In this document: positions 1-8,769 of the stretch, in pieces
Layout of the letters: the number at the start of each line of letters is the position of its first letter
Position numbering within the stretch: position 1 is the first letter of the stretch
NCBI GenBank assembly: GCA_019694575.1
Contig: JAIBBR010000004.1
Location: 1 to 64,000, forward strand
Source of the DNA: Myxococcaceae bacterium
Lineage (GTDB): Bacteria; Myxococcota; Myxococcia; Myxococcales; Myxococcaceae
DNA length: 64,000 nt
Reading direction: 5' to 3'
The notes under the pieces: generated by a model
Database searches by the model: none
Seen by the model: only the letters and a program-made list of their open reading frames with translations
What the model was told of the DNA's origin: nothing
Made by a program: the position numbers and the translations under genes

Positions 1-58
1 TGCAGCTGATACACTGTGTGCGCTGACTTCCGGTATGCTGTCACACCCTCATCGTACC

Positions 59-98
59 GAAACCCTCCTGAAGGCTTCGCCTAAAGGCGAGGGGTTTC
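59..98. repeat. Imperfect hairpin of unknown role
   Basis: A 7-bp outer stem (GAAACCC at 59-65 with GGGTTTC at 92-98) encloses a second small stem (TCGCC, loop TAAA, GGCGA at 77-90). It lies downstream of the small minus-strand gene at 147-380 and could end its transcript or be a dispersed palindrome. There is no T-run, so it is not a typical intrinsic terminator. I recognise no repeat family. Confidence 0.3.
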
Positions 99-146
99 AC
101 CCATCCCAGAGGATTGATACTAAAAAAGTTTGCTACGGCACCTGCG

Positions 147-380
147 CTAAATGGCGCGGCGCTGCGTGGCGTACGCTTCAATGCCCATCTGCGGAGCAGC
201 GGCCAGCGTACACAACGGGCACTTCATGCAAGAAAAGCTCTGCCACCCACGGCGAACCGCCTCATCGAGGCAATTGTCGTAATGGTTGCAGTTCAAATTG
301 CGGTGCGATTCGACGCCCGCACGCTTGGGACCAGCTTCAGGATTGATGCTCTGCGGCAACTCCGTCGGAAACGGCTTCAT
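147..380 (-). CDS. Small Cys-rich protein with zinc-ribbon-like spacing
   Basis: A 77-residue protein of unknown function. Its core has cysteines in an order (NCNHYDNCLD, then FSCMKCPLC) that I associate with small, possibly metal-binding proteins common in Deltaproteobacteria, where a CxxxxxC-L-D-x-A segment is followed by a Trp and a CxxC pair. The ATG at 380 is preceded by GGGAGG about 11 bases upstream, a good ribosome binding site. No signal peptide or membrane segment is visible. Overlapping plus-strand frames have unlikely composition. The family assignment is from memory; the metal-binding idea is inference. Confidence 0.6.
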   Translation of the reverse strand: MKPFPTELPQSINPEAGPKRAGVESHRNLNCNHYDNCLDEAVRRGWQSFSCMKCPLCTLAAAPQMGIEAYATQRRAI

Positions 381-587
381 GTGTGGTTCGGCCTCCCAAA
401 ACGTGAACTTCTCCGACTACCCAAACGGAAACCCTTTGTTCAACGACCGCGGCAAACTACTGTGTCTCACGTTCAAAGCGCAATGCCACCTAGGCCATGA
501 CGGGCGTTGAGCTACAATCGTTTCTGCCGCGGTTGTGGAATGAAAGGTCCCCTCCTCTCATCGTTGAAACGAGTGTTGATTTAGAGC

Positions 588-2777
588 GTGCACTTCAAGA
601 AGTCAAACCGGTGGGGTCGAATCGCGCTGTTGAGCGCTGTGTCGCTACATCTTGCGACCGCCCGCGCGCAGTCATTGGAGCTGCTCAAAGACGTACAAAT
701 GCAGCGGCCCGAAGCCTTGGCGACCGCGCAGCACGAGCTGAGCGCCTGCGAAAGCGCAGCCGCGAGCGGCCAAGACTGCGACGAGAAGCGACTGTCGCTG
801 CTGGTGGGCTTTCTGATGCTCTCGTGGGGCGACGCAGGAGGGGCCGCCAAACAGCTCGCCAGCCAGCCTGCGCCGCCGCTGTTGGGTGCGTATTATGGCT
901 GGTACCGAGGCGAAGCGTTGTCGTGGTCTGGCCAAGGTGCCGCGGCGATTCAACTGTGGGAGCAAGCGCTCAAAGGGGCCAACCCAGCACTTACGCGACG
1001 CATCAACACCCGCCTGGGTGAAGTGTGGTTGTCGTTGGGGGCACCTGCCAAAGCGTTGCCATTTTTAGACGCGGCGATCACCGCCACGCCCACCCCTGAG
1101 CTGCTCTATCAACGCGGCATTTGTCTTTCGTTGCTCAAAAACGCCGCCAAGGCGCTGGCTGATTTGCGACGGGTGATTTTGAAATGGCCGACGCACCCGC
1201 ACGCGGCGTTGGCCCAAGCGTGGCTCGAGCAGCGCAAGGTGCCTTTGCAGCTCAGCTTTGAAGAGTCGTTGTGGCAAGCGCGGGCGCGGCTCGAGGGTGG
1301 CGACACACTGGGCGCGTGGGAGCAACTCAATGCCCTCAAAGAGCCCGCTCAGAGAGGCAAGGGCCGAAAGCCATATGCATTCTGGCGGGCACTCATCACC
1401 GCGCAGGTGTTGTTCGCCCAAGGCAAAGAAAATGAAGGCGTTGAGCAGCTAAACATGGCGCTCACCGGCCCCGAGCCGATCGCCGCCGAAGCACTGGCGC
1501 TGCGTGCGCGACGGGCCCTGAAAGCGGCCGACAACCGCACGGCGCAGAAGCTCTTCACCGAGATCGATCAAAAGTACCCCCGCAGCGCACCCGCTGATGA
1601 CGCCGCGTACTTGGCAGCGTGGCTCTCGATGCAGAACGGCGACTACGCAGTGGCGGCCACTGCGTTCGATGCCTTTGAAACGCGGCACCCCACCTCACGC
1701 AAGCGTGACGAAGCACGTTGGTTCAAGGGCTATTCGCAATACCGGGCCGGGCAGCAAGCAGAGGCGCGCGCCACGCTGATCAGCTTGACGCAGCAGTTCC
1801 CCCAGTCGCCCTTGGTGCCCCAAGCGAAATACTGGTCGACCCGCGCGTTGCAAAAAAGCGCCGCGCCAGGGGCTCACGTGTCGCCGGTGGTGCTCGAAGA
1901 ATACAAAGCAATCATCAAAATGTACGCGGCGACGTTTTATTCGCTGCTCTCGCAAGAACGGTTGCGAGAGTTGGAGCAAGTGCCTCCGTCTGTCTTTGCG
2001 TCACCCCCTTCAACGCCCACCACCGCACCGAAGGTCGATTTGTCATTGGCCAAAGCCTTGGCAGCTACCGGCTTGCTGCGCGACGCCAACGAAGAGGCAT
2101 TGCGACTCGGCGCTTCAGTGCGCGGCCCCGACGAAGCCATTGCTTTAGGTCACGCCTTCATCGCGCTCGGCGAGTATGGAGCGGCCCATGCGCTCGCCGC
2201 CCGGCTGCTATGGGGGCCGGTTTATTCAGCGCACGCCCCAGAAGCCTTGGGCTTAATGTACCCACGCGCATTTCGCGAGTCGGTGGAGGAACTTTCGACC
2301 CAAGCGAAAATCGACCCCTATTTCACCTGGTCAATCATGCGGCGTGAAAGCGCTTTTCGCCCCGAGGTGTTGAGCGCGGCCGACGCGCGTGGGCTGATGC
2401 AAGTCATACCGCCCACCGCCCGCGCCATCGCCCAAGCGCTCAAACTCGAACAACCCGCTCCCGATGACTTGTACAACCCGCAGCTCAATGTGCGGTTTGG
2501 CACCTGGTATTTGTCTGCTTTGTGGGAGCGCTTTGGCCACCCCGTCTTGGTCGCCGCTGCTTACAATGCCGGGCCCACACCGGTACTTCGCTGGGCCTCG
2601 GCGCGGGGCGCACTGCCGCTCGATGAGTGGGTCGAAGAAATCAGCATCAAAGAAACGCGCGCCTACGTGAAACAGGTGGCGGCTGATCTCTTTATCTATC
2701 GAGCGCTGTACGGCGCTCCAGCGGGGCGAATCGCAATGACGATTCCCGTGCCCAAGCCCACGGGCGTGAGCTTTTAG
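588..2777 (+). CDS. Soluble lytic murein transglycosylase with TPR-rich N-terminus
   Basis: The enzyme should cleave the MurNAc-GlcNAc bond of peptidoglycan in the periplasm, forming 1,6-anhydro-MurNAc ends. The 729-residue protein begins at GTG and has a Lys/Arg-rich signal peptide ending near ATARA-Q. A long helical repeat region (about 60-560), rich in TPR-like units, corresponds to the superhelical ring of Slt70. The C-terminal SLT domain (about 575-720) carries catalytic Glu587 in MRRESAFRPE, followed by GLMQVIP and AAYNAGP, the three hallmark motifs of family 1 transglycosylases. The Shine-Dalgarno sequence is weak. The gene converges on the next lipoprotein with a single base between the two stop codons. 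Confidence 0.93.
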   Translation: MHFKKSNRWGRIALLSAVSLHLATARAQSLELLKDVQMQRPEALATAQHELSACESAAASGQDCDEKRLSLLVGFLMLSWGDAGGAAKQLASQPAPPLLGAYYGWYRGEALSWSGQGAAAIQLWEQALKGANPALTRRINTRLGEVWLSLGAPAKALPFLDAAITATPTPELLYQRGICLSLLKNAAKALADLRRVILKWPTHPHAALAQAWLEQRKVPLQLSFEESLWQARARLEGGDTLGAWEQLNALKEPAQRGKGRKPYAFWRALITAQVLFAQGKENEGVEQLNMALTGPEPIAAEALALRARRALKAADNRTAQKLFTEIDQKYPRSAPADDAAYLAAWLSMQNGDYAVAATAFDAFETRHPTSRKRDEARWFKGYSQYRAGQQAEARATLISLTQQFPQSPLVPQAKYWSTRALQKSAAPGAHVSPVVLEEYKAIIKMYAATFYSLLSQERLRELEQVPPSVFASPPSTPTTAPKVDLSLAKALAATGLLRDANEEALRLGASVRGPDEAIALGHAFIALGEYGAAHALAARLLWGPVYSAHAPEALGLMYPRAFRESVEELSTQAKIDPYFTWSIMRRESAFRPEVLSAADARGLMQVIPPTARAIAQALKLEQPAPDDLYNPQLNVRFGTWYLSALWERFGHPVLVAAAYNAGPTPVLRWASARGALPLDEWVEEISIKETRAYVKQVAADLFIYRALYGAPAGRIAMTIPVPKPTGVSF

Positions 2778-2778
2778 C

Positions 2779-3609
2779 CTAGCCCGCGTCAGGGTCACCC
2801 GCGTCGACTTCTGCGCCCGCGTCGCTATCACCTGCGTCAGGTTCGCCGGCGTCATCAGCGCCCGCGTCTGCTGCGCCTACACCCGAGTCGGGGGCCCCCG
2901 CGTCGAAGGGGCCCGCATCGTGAGCGCCCGCGTCAAAGCCCGCGTCGTGAGCTCCCGCATCAAAGCCCGCATCGCGCGGCCCTGCGTCAGGCACACCGGC
3001 GTCAAAGCCGCCATCTTTTATGCCGGCGTCACTCATGCCACTGTCGGGCCTGCCCGCGTCGGGGCGACCGGCGTCGAACGGGGGTGGCGGAGGCGGCGGT
3101 GGGGGCATCACCGGCCCGCCATTGCCTTGAATGGGCAGACCCCCGTCGGGCAAGCGATCGGCCCGCAAGACGAAAAAGGGTGACAAATGCGCCACGTCAC
3201 CTTCGAGCTCAGCCCGTACGGCGTTGATTCTTGGCCGGTTGACGGGCACCCATTCGTCGCTGGCGCCTTCGGCACCGGGCCCCCGCGTGTAAATGCGAAG
3301 GAGCTGTGTCGCCACCCCGTCGGGTATCGGCATGTCTTGGTAGTTGAATGACACTGTCGCCGGCTTCAGAAAGATCGTACCCGTGGGCGCGATGTCCCAC
3401 GCTTCGCCGATCAGCCCCGCGGGTGCGTTGTCGGTCGGGGTGATGCGCAAGGTCACTTCGCGCTCCAACGCCAACGCCGGCACGCTGATGCACACTTTGC
3501 GCTCGGGCAAACAGACTTCGCCGCCCATGCCGCCCACCGCTCCGCTGCCCGAAGGGCCGCACGCACACAACGCGCCACCCAACAAACACCACATGCGTGT
3601 CGTCTTCAC
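2779..3609 (-). CDS. Lipoprotein with Asp-Ala-Gly repeat tail
   Basis: A secreted lipoprotein of unknown function. I choose the GTG at 3609 because it gives a proper signal peptide (MKTTRMWCLLGGALCAC) with Lys/Arg at the N-terminus and a Cys in lipobox position; the ATG at 3699 would bury it. Residues about 25-165 form a beta-rich domain with a GEAWDIAPTGTIFLKP segment, reminiscent of ZU5-like domains in myxobacterial lipoproteins. Poly-Pro follows, then about 100 residues of repeated D-A-G-x-x-D-A-G, probably an extended acidic surface linker. No catalytic motif is visible. The stop codon lies one base from that of the convergent transglycosylase gene. Confidence 0.75.
   Translation of the reverse strand: MKTTRMWCLLGGALCACGPSGSGAVGGMGGEVCLPERKVCISVPALALEREVTLRITPTDNAPAGLIGEAWDIAPTGTIFLKPATVSFNYQDMPIPDGVATQLLRIYTRGPGAEGASDEWVPVNRPRINAVRAELEGDVAHLSPFFVLRADRLPDGGLPIQGNGGPVMPPPPPPPPPFDAGRPDAGRPDSGMSDAGIKDGGFDAGVPDAGPRDAGFDAGAHDAGFDAGAHDAGPFDAGAPDSGVGAADAGADDAGEPDAGDSDAGAEVDAGDPDAG
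2785..3085 (-). repeat. Degenerate repeat encoding Asp-Ala-Gly units
   Basis: The 3' third of the lipoprotein gene consists of about two dozen imperfect copies of a 9- to 12-base unit encoding D-A-G plus one or two variable residues. The phase is kept, so it is translated low complexity. Such a tract is prone to copy-number change by slippage. Confidence 0.7.
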
Positions 3610-3762
3610 GACGTGCGAGTATAGCGAGCCAAGGCGCCGCAGCTCGAAATTGGTAGCCCACGTCGATGTAGGAGACACACCGCATTTCCTTGATTTCAAT
3701 GCACGCCCAAGCGAAAGCTTCGACGTCGCTACTTACCCCCCTCGATTCCGCCAGGAGCTCTC

Positions 3763-5343
3763 ATGAAAAATGCCGCGCTAGCGCTCGCCTTCGTTTTTGC
3801 CGCCTGCGGAGCCAAAGACGAAAACGGAGACGGTATCGCCGACGGTATTCGTGACCCCAACAGCATTTCGCAAGTCGCCCCGTCGACCCCTGTCGGTACT
3901 CTGACGGGGCAGCTTTTGACCAGCCGCTTCTTGCCGCTCGCTGACGCCACCGTGTCGGTCAATGTCGCCGGCCGGTTGGACAGCAACAATCAGCCCTACC
4001 GAACACAGACCGATGCCGAAGGTAATTTCTTCTTCAAGGGGCTGCCCGCCGGTTCAACGCTGCAAGTGACGATGGGCAAGGCTGGCTTTGCCACCTTGAG
4101 CGCCCAGGGCACCATTCCCTCGGCGGCGGGCAATTTTCCGATCAACAACGCCAATGCGAACTTGGGGGCTTTCGTGGTGCTCGAGCTGGCCAGCGTGTGG
4201 AAAGCACGCCTTGTCACTCAGGCCGGGCGCCCGGCGAAGGGGGCAAAGGCGAGTGTGCAGGTTTTTCCCGTGGCGACCGTGACGTTGAACGGCAACTACG
4301 GGAGCGGCGTCTCGAGCGTCGTGGTCGACGCGGTCGCTGACGACGTAGGTATGCTCACCTTTCCCGGGGTGCCGTCTTCTGTCGATTTGGCGCGGGTGTC
4401 GGGCTCGGTCACCCTCACCGTCAACGCGTTCGATGAAAACGGCGACGGCAACGCTGACTTTCTGGGCAGCGTAACCACGTACTCTGGCCAATCGCTTACC
4501 ACCGACCCAACGCCGCGGGTGGTGACGTTGCCGCAAGTGGGCAGCAACTTGCCGGCGTCAATCATCGCCACCAATGTCGACTCGATGATTCGGCCCAGCA
4601 GCCCACCCCCCTCGAACTTCGTGCGCCCGATGGACGATCTGTACTTCACCTTCAGCCAGAACTTGCTCGAGTCGTCGATTCTGGTTTCGGTGACCGATGA
4701 GTCGGGCGTAACGCCGGTCATGTTCACCCGAGAGCTTCGTCAAGGCAACGTGCTGGTGGTGAAGCACCCCACCATCGGTTGGGAAAGCGGCAAAGAATAC
4801 AATGTGTCACTGCGCGCCACCTCGAAAGACAGCGGCTACGTCTTTACGGGCACCGGCTATTTCTTCGGCGCCGACCCGTTGATGCCCAAGCCTTTCTCAG
4901 TTTCGACGGTACAGTTTCGCAAGGCGACGCCCACCATGGGCACACCGGCGCTCACCAATGGTGACACCGTCATCGTCACCTTCAACCAACCCATTGCCCG
5001 TCCCAGCAGCAGCAGCCCACCGGTAGAGCTGTTTTTTGATCTCGATCTCGAAAACAACAACATGCGCACCACGCAGGGTGAAAAAGGAGCCTCGCTCGGC
5101 TGGCCGTTGAGCCCCCACGAGCCCACGTCAGAGCCCGGAGCAGAATTCGTCGCCCAGGCTTCGGGCTACACCAGTCGCCACGAGTTCATTTACGCAGGCC
5201 CAACGATGTACCCCATTGCACTCGCCACGGGTGTCTTCATCAACTTTTCGAAACTGATGAACACCGACAACGGTTACCAGACGATTTGGGGCGTGCCGGT
5301 GACGGCTGATGAAACCACGCAGCTGGGCATGGCTATTCAGTAA
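3763..5343 (+). CDS. Surface lipoprotein with carboxypeptidase-regulatory-like and Ig-like domains
   Basis: A 526-residue predicted lipoprotein with a short signal peptide and lipobox (ALAFVFAAC), well started by AGGAG seven bases upstream. An acidic stretch (KDENGDGIADGIRD) resembling a thrombospondin type 3 or calcium-binding loop follows. Residues about 45-120 (GTLTGQLL...DAEGNFFFKGLPAGS) match the carboxypeptidase regulatory-like beta-sandwich often used as an adhesive or structural module. Further beta-rich repeats (about 270-380 and 390-480) look like bacterial Ig-like domains with FTFSQN and VTFNQP strands. No enzymatic motif is seen. It is followed after 11 bases by an M23 peptidase, so the two may be co-transcribed. 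Confidence 0.78.
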   Translation: MKNAALALAFVFAACGAKDENGDGIADGIRDPNSISQVAPSTPVGTLTGQLLTSRFLPLADATVSVNVAGRLDSNNQPYRTQTDAEGNFFFKGLPAGSTLQVTMGKAGFATLSAQGTIPSAAGNFPINNANANLGAFVVLELASVWKARLVTQAGRPAKGAKASVQVFPVATVTLNGNYGSGVSSVVVDAVADDVGMLTFPGVPSSVDLARVSGSVTLTVNAFDENGDGNADFLGSVTTYSGQSLTTDPTPRVVTLPQVGSNLPASIIATNVDSMIRPSSPPPSNFVRPMDDLYFTFSQNLLESSILVSVTDESGVTPVMFTRELRQGNVLVVKHPTIGWESGKEYNVSLRATSKDSGYVFTGTGYFFGADPLMPKPFSVSTVQFRKATPTMGTPALTNGDTVIVTFNQPIARPSSSSPPVELFFDLDLENNNMRTTQGEKGASLGWPLSPHEPTSEPGAEFVAQASGYTSRHEFIYAGPTMYPIALATGVFINFSKLMNTDNGYQTIWGVPVTADETTQLGMAIQ

Positions 5344-5354
5344 GAGATTTATTC

Positions 5355-6179
5355 GTGATTTCTGCTTTCAGTACCGCCCTCGCTGTCACGCTCTTCGCCG
5401 GTCTCTCGGTACAGGTGCAACCTGGGCAAGCGCGCCCGGGCGACTTGGTGCTGATCACCGTGCATGGCGCCACGCAGACACCCACTGGCACACTGGGTAA
5501 ACACACCTTGCAGTTCTTTTCGCACGGGCCGGTGCACCAGGCGTTATTCGGCTTGCCGTCTGACATCGACGGCGGCGAACAATGGGAGCTGTCAGTGCGC
5601 GCCGGCCCCCAGCCACCGATCGACGGCGTGTTGGAGGTGCTGCCCGCCGGTTTCCCCAAGCGCGAGCTGACGGTGGCGGCGCGCTTCATTTCTCCTTCTG
5701 CGAAAGACCGACAACAAATGGCCGCTGACGCACGCGCTTTCAAGGCCGCTTTCGGTCAGAAACCGGCCGCGCGTCTTTTCAGCGGCAATTTTGAATGGCC
5801 CAGGTGGTCAGACATTACGGCGCCTTTTGGCGACCAGCGCATGTTCAACGGCAAGCGGCAGAGCCAACACTACGGCACTGACATCGACGGGCAAACCGGA
5901 GACGAAGTGCGTGCGTCAAATGATGGCGTGGTGGTGATGACGCGAGAGTGCTTTGGCTCGGGGGGAACGATCATTCTTCACCACGGCATGGGGCTCTACA
6001 CCGCGTACTTTCACCTCTCGCGCAAAGACGTGAAGCAGGGCCAAAAGGTTTCACGCGGAGAGTTGATCGGCCTGGTCGGTAAGTCAGGCCGAGTCACCGG
6101 CCCCCATTTGCACTTTGGCGCCAAGCTTGACGGCCGCTGGGTGAATGCCGAGAGCCTGCTCAAGCTCGACTTCGAGTAA
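5355..6179 (+). CDS. M23 family (LytM-type) metallopeptidase
   Basis: A secreted zinc endopeptidase-family protein expected to cut peptide bridges of peptidoglycan, or to act as an LytM regulator of amidases. The GTG start gives a signal peptide (about residues 1-28). The N-terminal half is a beta-rich domain of unknown type. The C-terminal M23 domain has the zinc ligands His172 and Asp176 in QHYGTDID and the HLH motif His251/His253 in GPHLHFG, so the active site looks complete and active. It starts 11 bases after the preceding lipoprotein gene and converges on the BKACE gene with a 3-base gap. Confidence 0.9.
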   Translation: MISAFSTALAVTLFAGLSVQVQPGQARPGDLVLITVHGATQTPTGTLGKHTLQFFSHGPVHQALFGLPSDIDGGEQWELSVRAGPQPPIDGVLEVLPAGFPKRELTVAARFISPSAKDRQQMAADARAFKAAFGQKPAARLFSGNFEWPRWSDITAPFGDQRMFNGKRQSQHYGTDIDGQTGDEVRASNDGVVVMTRECFGSGGTIILHHGMGLYTAYFHLSRKDVKQGQKVSRGELIGLVGKSGRVTGPHLHFGAKLDGRWVNAESLLKLDFE

Positions 6180-6182
6180 GGG

Positions 6183-7079
6183 CTATTGCCATTGCATCGG
6201 CAACTGCAACGCTTCGCGCGCCTCGTCGACCGTCATCGGCTCGCGGCCAATGTCACGCGCCATGCGCACCGCTTTCGCCACCAGGGGGCCGTTGTTCTCG
6301 GCCATGTGGGTGCCCGCGGCGTCGAGGTAAAAATTGTCTTCGAGCCCTACTCGCACGTTGCCGCCCAAGGCCAGCGCCGCGCCCACCAGGCGCCACTGCA
6401 CCTTAGAGATGCCGATCACTTCCCATTGATCTTCGGCGCGCGTTTGCCGAGCCATGTGGGCCAGCGTTTCGGTGGTGGGAGGCGCTCCCCCCAGCACGCC
6501 CAAAATGAAGCTGTATTGCAACGGCCGTTGCAATGCCCCCATGGCCAGCAGCGGCTCGGCGTTGGCGATATGGCCCACGTCGAAGCACTCGAGCTCGGGC
6601 TTCACGCCACCGTCGCGCATCGCTTTGAGCACCATCAAAATGTCGCTGAACGGGTTGGGGAAAACGAAGTCGAAGACGAAGCCTTTGCGCTTCTCTGAAA
6701 ACTTCGCGTAGTTCATCGAGCCCATGTTGCAAGCCGCCACTTCGGGCTTCACCTTGGCGATGTATTCAATGCGCGCGGCTTTCTCGGCCTCGCTCTTGAC
6801 GTTCATGTTGAAGCCACCCGTCGAAAAATTGATGATCACCGGGCAGCGCTTCTGCACTTCATGTTTGATCTGACCGTACACGTCGCTGGTCCAATCGGCG
6901 TCTCCGGTGAGCGAATTACGGGCGTGAATGTGCACTTGCGCGGCGCCCGCTTCATACGCCCGGCGCGCTTCTTCAGCGATTTCGACCGGTGTGTAGGGAA
7001 TGTTTGCGTTGTGCTCACGCTTGGCCAGCACGCCCGACAGCGCACAGGTGATGAGCACTTTGTCTTTTGTGACAGCCAT
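6183..7079 (-). CDS. BKACE-family (DUF849) beta-keto acid cleavage enzyme
   Basis: The family comprises zinc TIM-barrel enzymes that condense a beta-keto acid with acetyl-CoA; the founding member is 3-keto-5-aminohexanoate cleavage enzyme (Kce) of lysine fermentation. The 298-residue length is normal. His50 and His52 in QVHIHARN are expected metal ligands, and NFSTGG, the GVLGG loop and VGLEDN near the C-terminus are family signatures. The substrate cannot be read from the sequence and no lysine-fermentation genes are nearby. Its ATG shares one base with the TAA of the upstream lipoprotein gene, implying translational coupling to an unrelated-looking partner. Confidence 0.85.
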   Translation of the reverse strand: MAVTKDKVLITCALSGVLAKREHNANIPYTPVEIAEEARRAYEAGAAQVHIHARNSLTGDADWTSDVYGQIKHEVQKRCPVIINFSTGGFNMNVKSEAEKAARIEYIAKVKPEVAACNMGSMNYAKFSEKRKGFVFDFVFPNPFSDILMVLKAMRDGGVKPELECFDVGHIANAEPLLAMGALQRPLQYSFILGVLGGAPPTTETLAHMARQTRAEDQWEVIGISKVQWRLVGAALALGGNVRVGLEDNFYLDAAGTHMAENNGPLVAKAVRMARDIGREPMTVDEAREALQLPMQWQ

Positions 7080-8674
7080 TATCTGACCGTGCCTGTCAGT
7101 GAACCCAACTTCACATCGACGACCTGCCCTGAGATCGGCGAACCCGTAAACCGGCAGATGATCGGAATTGAAAACTGAAGCGCGGGATCTCTCCGTGCCA
7201 ACACAGAGCCTCCATCGGCATTCGCCGTCGCATCGCGCGCGTCTCGCACGAAAAAGTCACTGATGCGATAGGAGGGGTAGGTCAACACTTGCCCAGGGTT
7301 GAAGGTCGAAGGGAGCGCCACCACCGGAAGCTCGTCGCCCTCTTCACCACCCAGCCGGCAGCCGTCTCCTCCTCCGTTTTGAGCGATGGAGTTATACCAG
7401 GGGTCAGACAGCACGAACCGAATCGGGTACGGAAACGTCTGCATGAATTCGACGTCGATGCCGGTGGGAGCGGTGCCACCGTCGGGCACGTAAATCACCG
7501 CGGGCGCGCTCACGGGGTCATCGCCAATAACGTCCAATCGGTCGGGAATGCCGGTCCACAAAATGCGCTCCTGAACCCAGACCAGGGTGTTGGCGTCCCA
7601 TTCGTTGTTTTTGCCGTCCCACCTCAGGTTGCCATTGGAGTCGACGTAGCGCTCGCCCGGGTCCCATGTGCCGTTGTCGTTGCTGTCGACGAACGGCTCA
7701 GTGGTATCGATAAACGCTTCATTGCCGTCACGAACACCGTTGTTGTTGTCGTCTGAAAAAGCCTCTTCGCCCGAGGTGACGGCGATCATCGACACCAAGT
7801 TGTCGCGCGGGTTGTTGATGCACGGCACGCCGTTGCAGACGCGAATCGGGTCGGGTCGCCGCGGCTCCATCAAGTTGGGTATGATCACACCCTTGCCGTT
7901 GGCGAGCAGGTTGAAATACGGCCGATCGTTCCATTCCCAAGGGTGCATCCACAACGGCACCAAGTATTCGCCGGTATTCTTCGGGGTAATGGTGTCGACG
8001 ATCCACGTAAATCGCTCTGGGTCAGTCGGCACCGGCAAGGGGTAAGAGGTCTTGTAAAGCACTTCGGCGTTGCCCACCACGTCGGTAATGCTGGTGCTCG
8101 ACGGCCCAATGGTGCCCGCCTCGGTCAAAAACGACACCACCGCGCCCGCCAGCCCGTCGCCGTTGCGATCACCCACATGGGCGAAGCAGCTCAATTTGAC
8201 GCCGGCAATCAGGGTGCGCGCATTGTCGAACGCGCCAATGGCGTGCACACCGCCCGACGCAGCGCCGGCAATCGAGCCGCATTGAAAGGTCATCTGTCGT
8301 GCGTTGGGCACCGCGCCGGCAAACGAAATCGCCGGAGAGCTCACTTCGATGGCCCCCACCTTGGCAATGACGATGACCGAAGCCACCCGGGCGGGCACGG
8401 TCACCTGCACTTCAGCGAAACCCGAGCCCTTGAGCGTACTCGTCGACGACGGTGCCAGCGTCACGCCCGGCACCGCACTGGCGAGCCGAAATGACACCGG
8501 CACCCCGGCCTGCGGCTGCCCGCGAAAATCGAGCACCCGAAAACGCACCGTGGTGACCTCACCCAGCCGAGGCTGAGCAGGGCTCACGTCGACGAATTCG
8601 ATCACCGCTACGTTTTCAGTGCCACAGCCCGCGGCGAAAAGCGCGACCGCCAACCACATCGCTCGAATAGGCAT
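7079..8674 (-). CDS. Lipoprotein with Ig-like domain and Asp/Asn-rich calcium-loop repeats
   Basis: A 531-residue predicted lipoprotein whose signal peptide ends in LFAAGC. Residues about 30-120 form a Big1-like immunoglobulin fold (VSPAQPRLGEVTTVRFRVLD). Around residues 305-360 are repeated acidic loops (DDNNNGVRDGNE, DSNDNGTWDPGE, DSNGNLRWDG) that resemble EF-hand or dockerin-like calcium-binding loops of myxobacterial surface proteins. The rest is beta-rich without a known motif. It lies 95 bases downstream of lptD on the same strand, and its stop overlaps the BKACE start. A surface-structural role is likely but unproven. Confidence 0.75.
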   Translation of the reverse strand: MPIRAMWLAVALFAAGCGTENVAVIEFVDVSPAQPRLGEVTTVRFRVLDFRGQPQAGVPVSFRLASAVPGVTLAPSSTSTLKGSGFAEVQVTVPARVASVIVIAKVGAIEVSSPAISFAGAVPNARQMTFQCGSIAGAASGGVHAIGAFDNARTLIAGVKLSCFAHVGDRNGDGLAGAVVSFLTEAGTIGPSSTSITDVVGNAEVLYKTSYPLPVPTDPERFTWIVDTITPKNTGEYLVPLWMHPWEWNDRPYFNLLANGKGVIIPNLMEPRRPDPIRVCNGVPCINNPRDNLVSMIAVTSGEEAFSDDNNNGVRDGNEAFIDTTEPFVDSNDNGTWDPGERYVDSNGNLRWDGKNNEWDANTLVWVQERILWTGIPDRLDVIGDDPVSAPAVIYVPDGGTAPTGIDVEFMQTFPYPIRFVLSDPWYNSIAQNGGGDGCRLGGEEGDELPVVALPSTFNPGQVLTYPSYRISDFFVRDARDATANADGGSVLARRDPALQFSIPIICRFTGSPISGQVVDVKLGSLTGTVR

Positions 8675-8769
8675 AGAGGGCGCAGTATCTTTCAGGCAGG
8701 CACCAGGCCGTCAAGCCTTTCAGCCCTCTGCTCGGTCGTTTGACGTAGCGCCGTTTAGCTTGCGCGCCA

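Noticed and set aside
114-500. Plus-strand frame of 128 codons at the window start
   Set aside because: Arg/Pro/Leu-rich composition without any motif; it lies opposite the better supported small Cys-rich gene.
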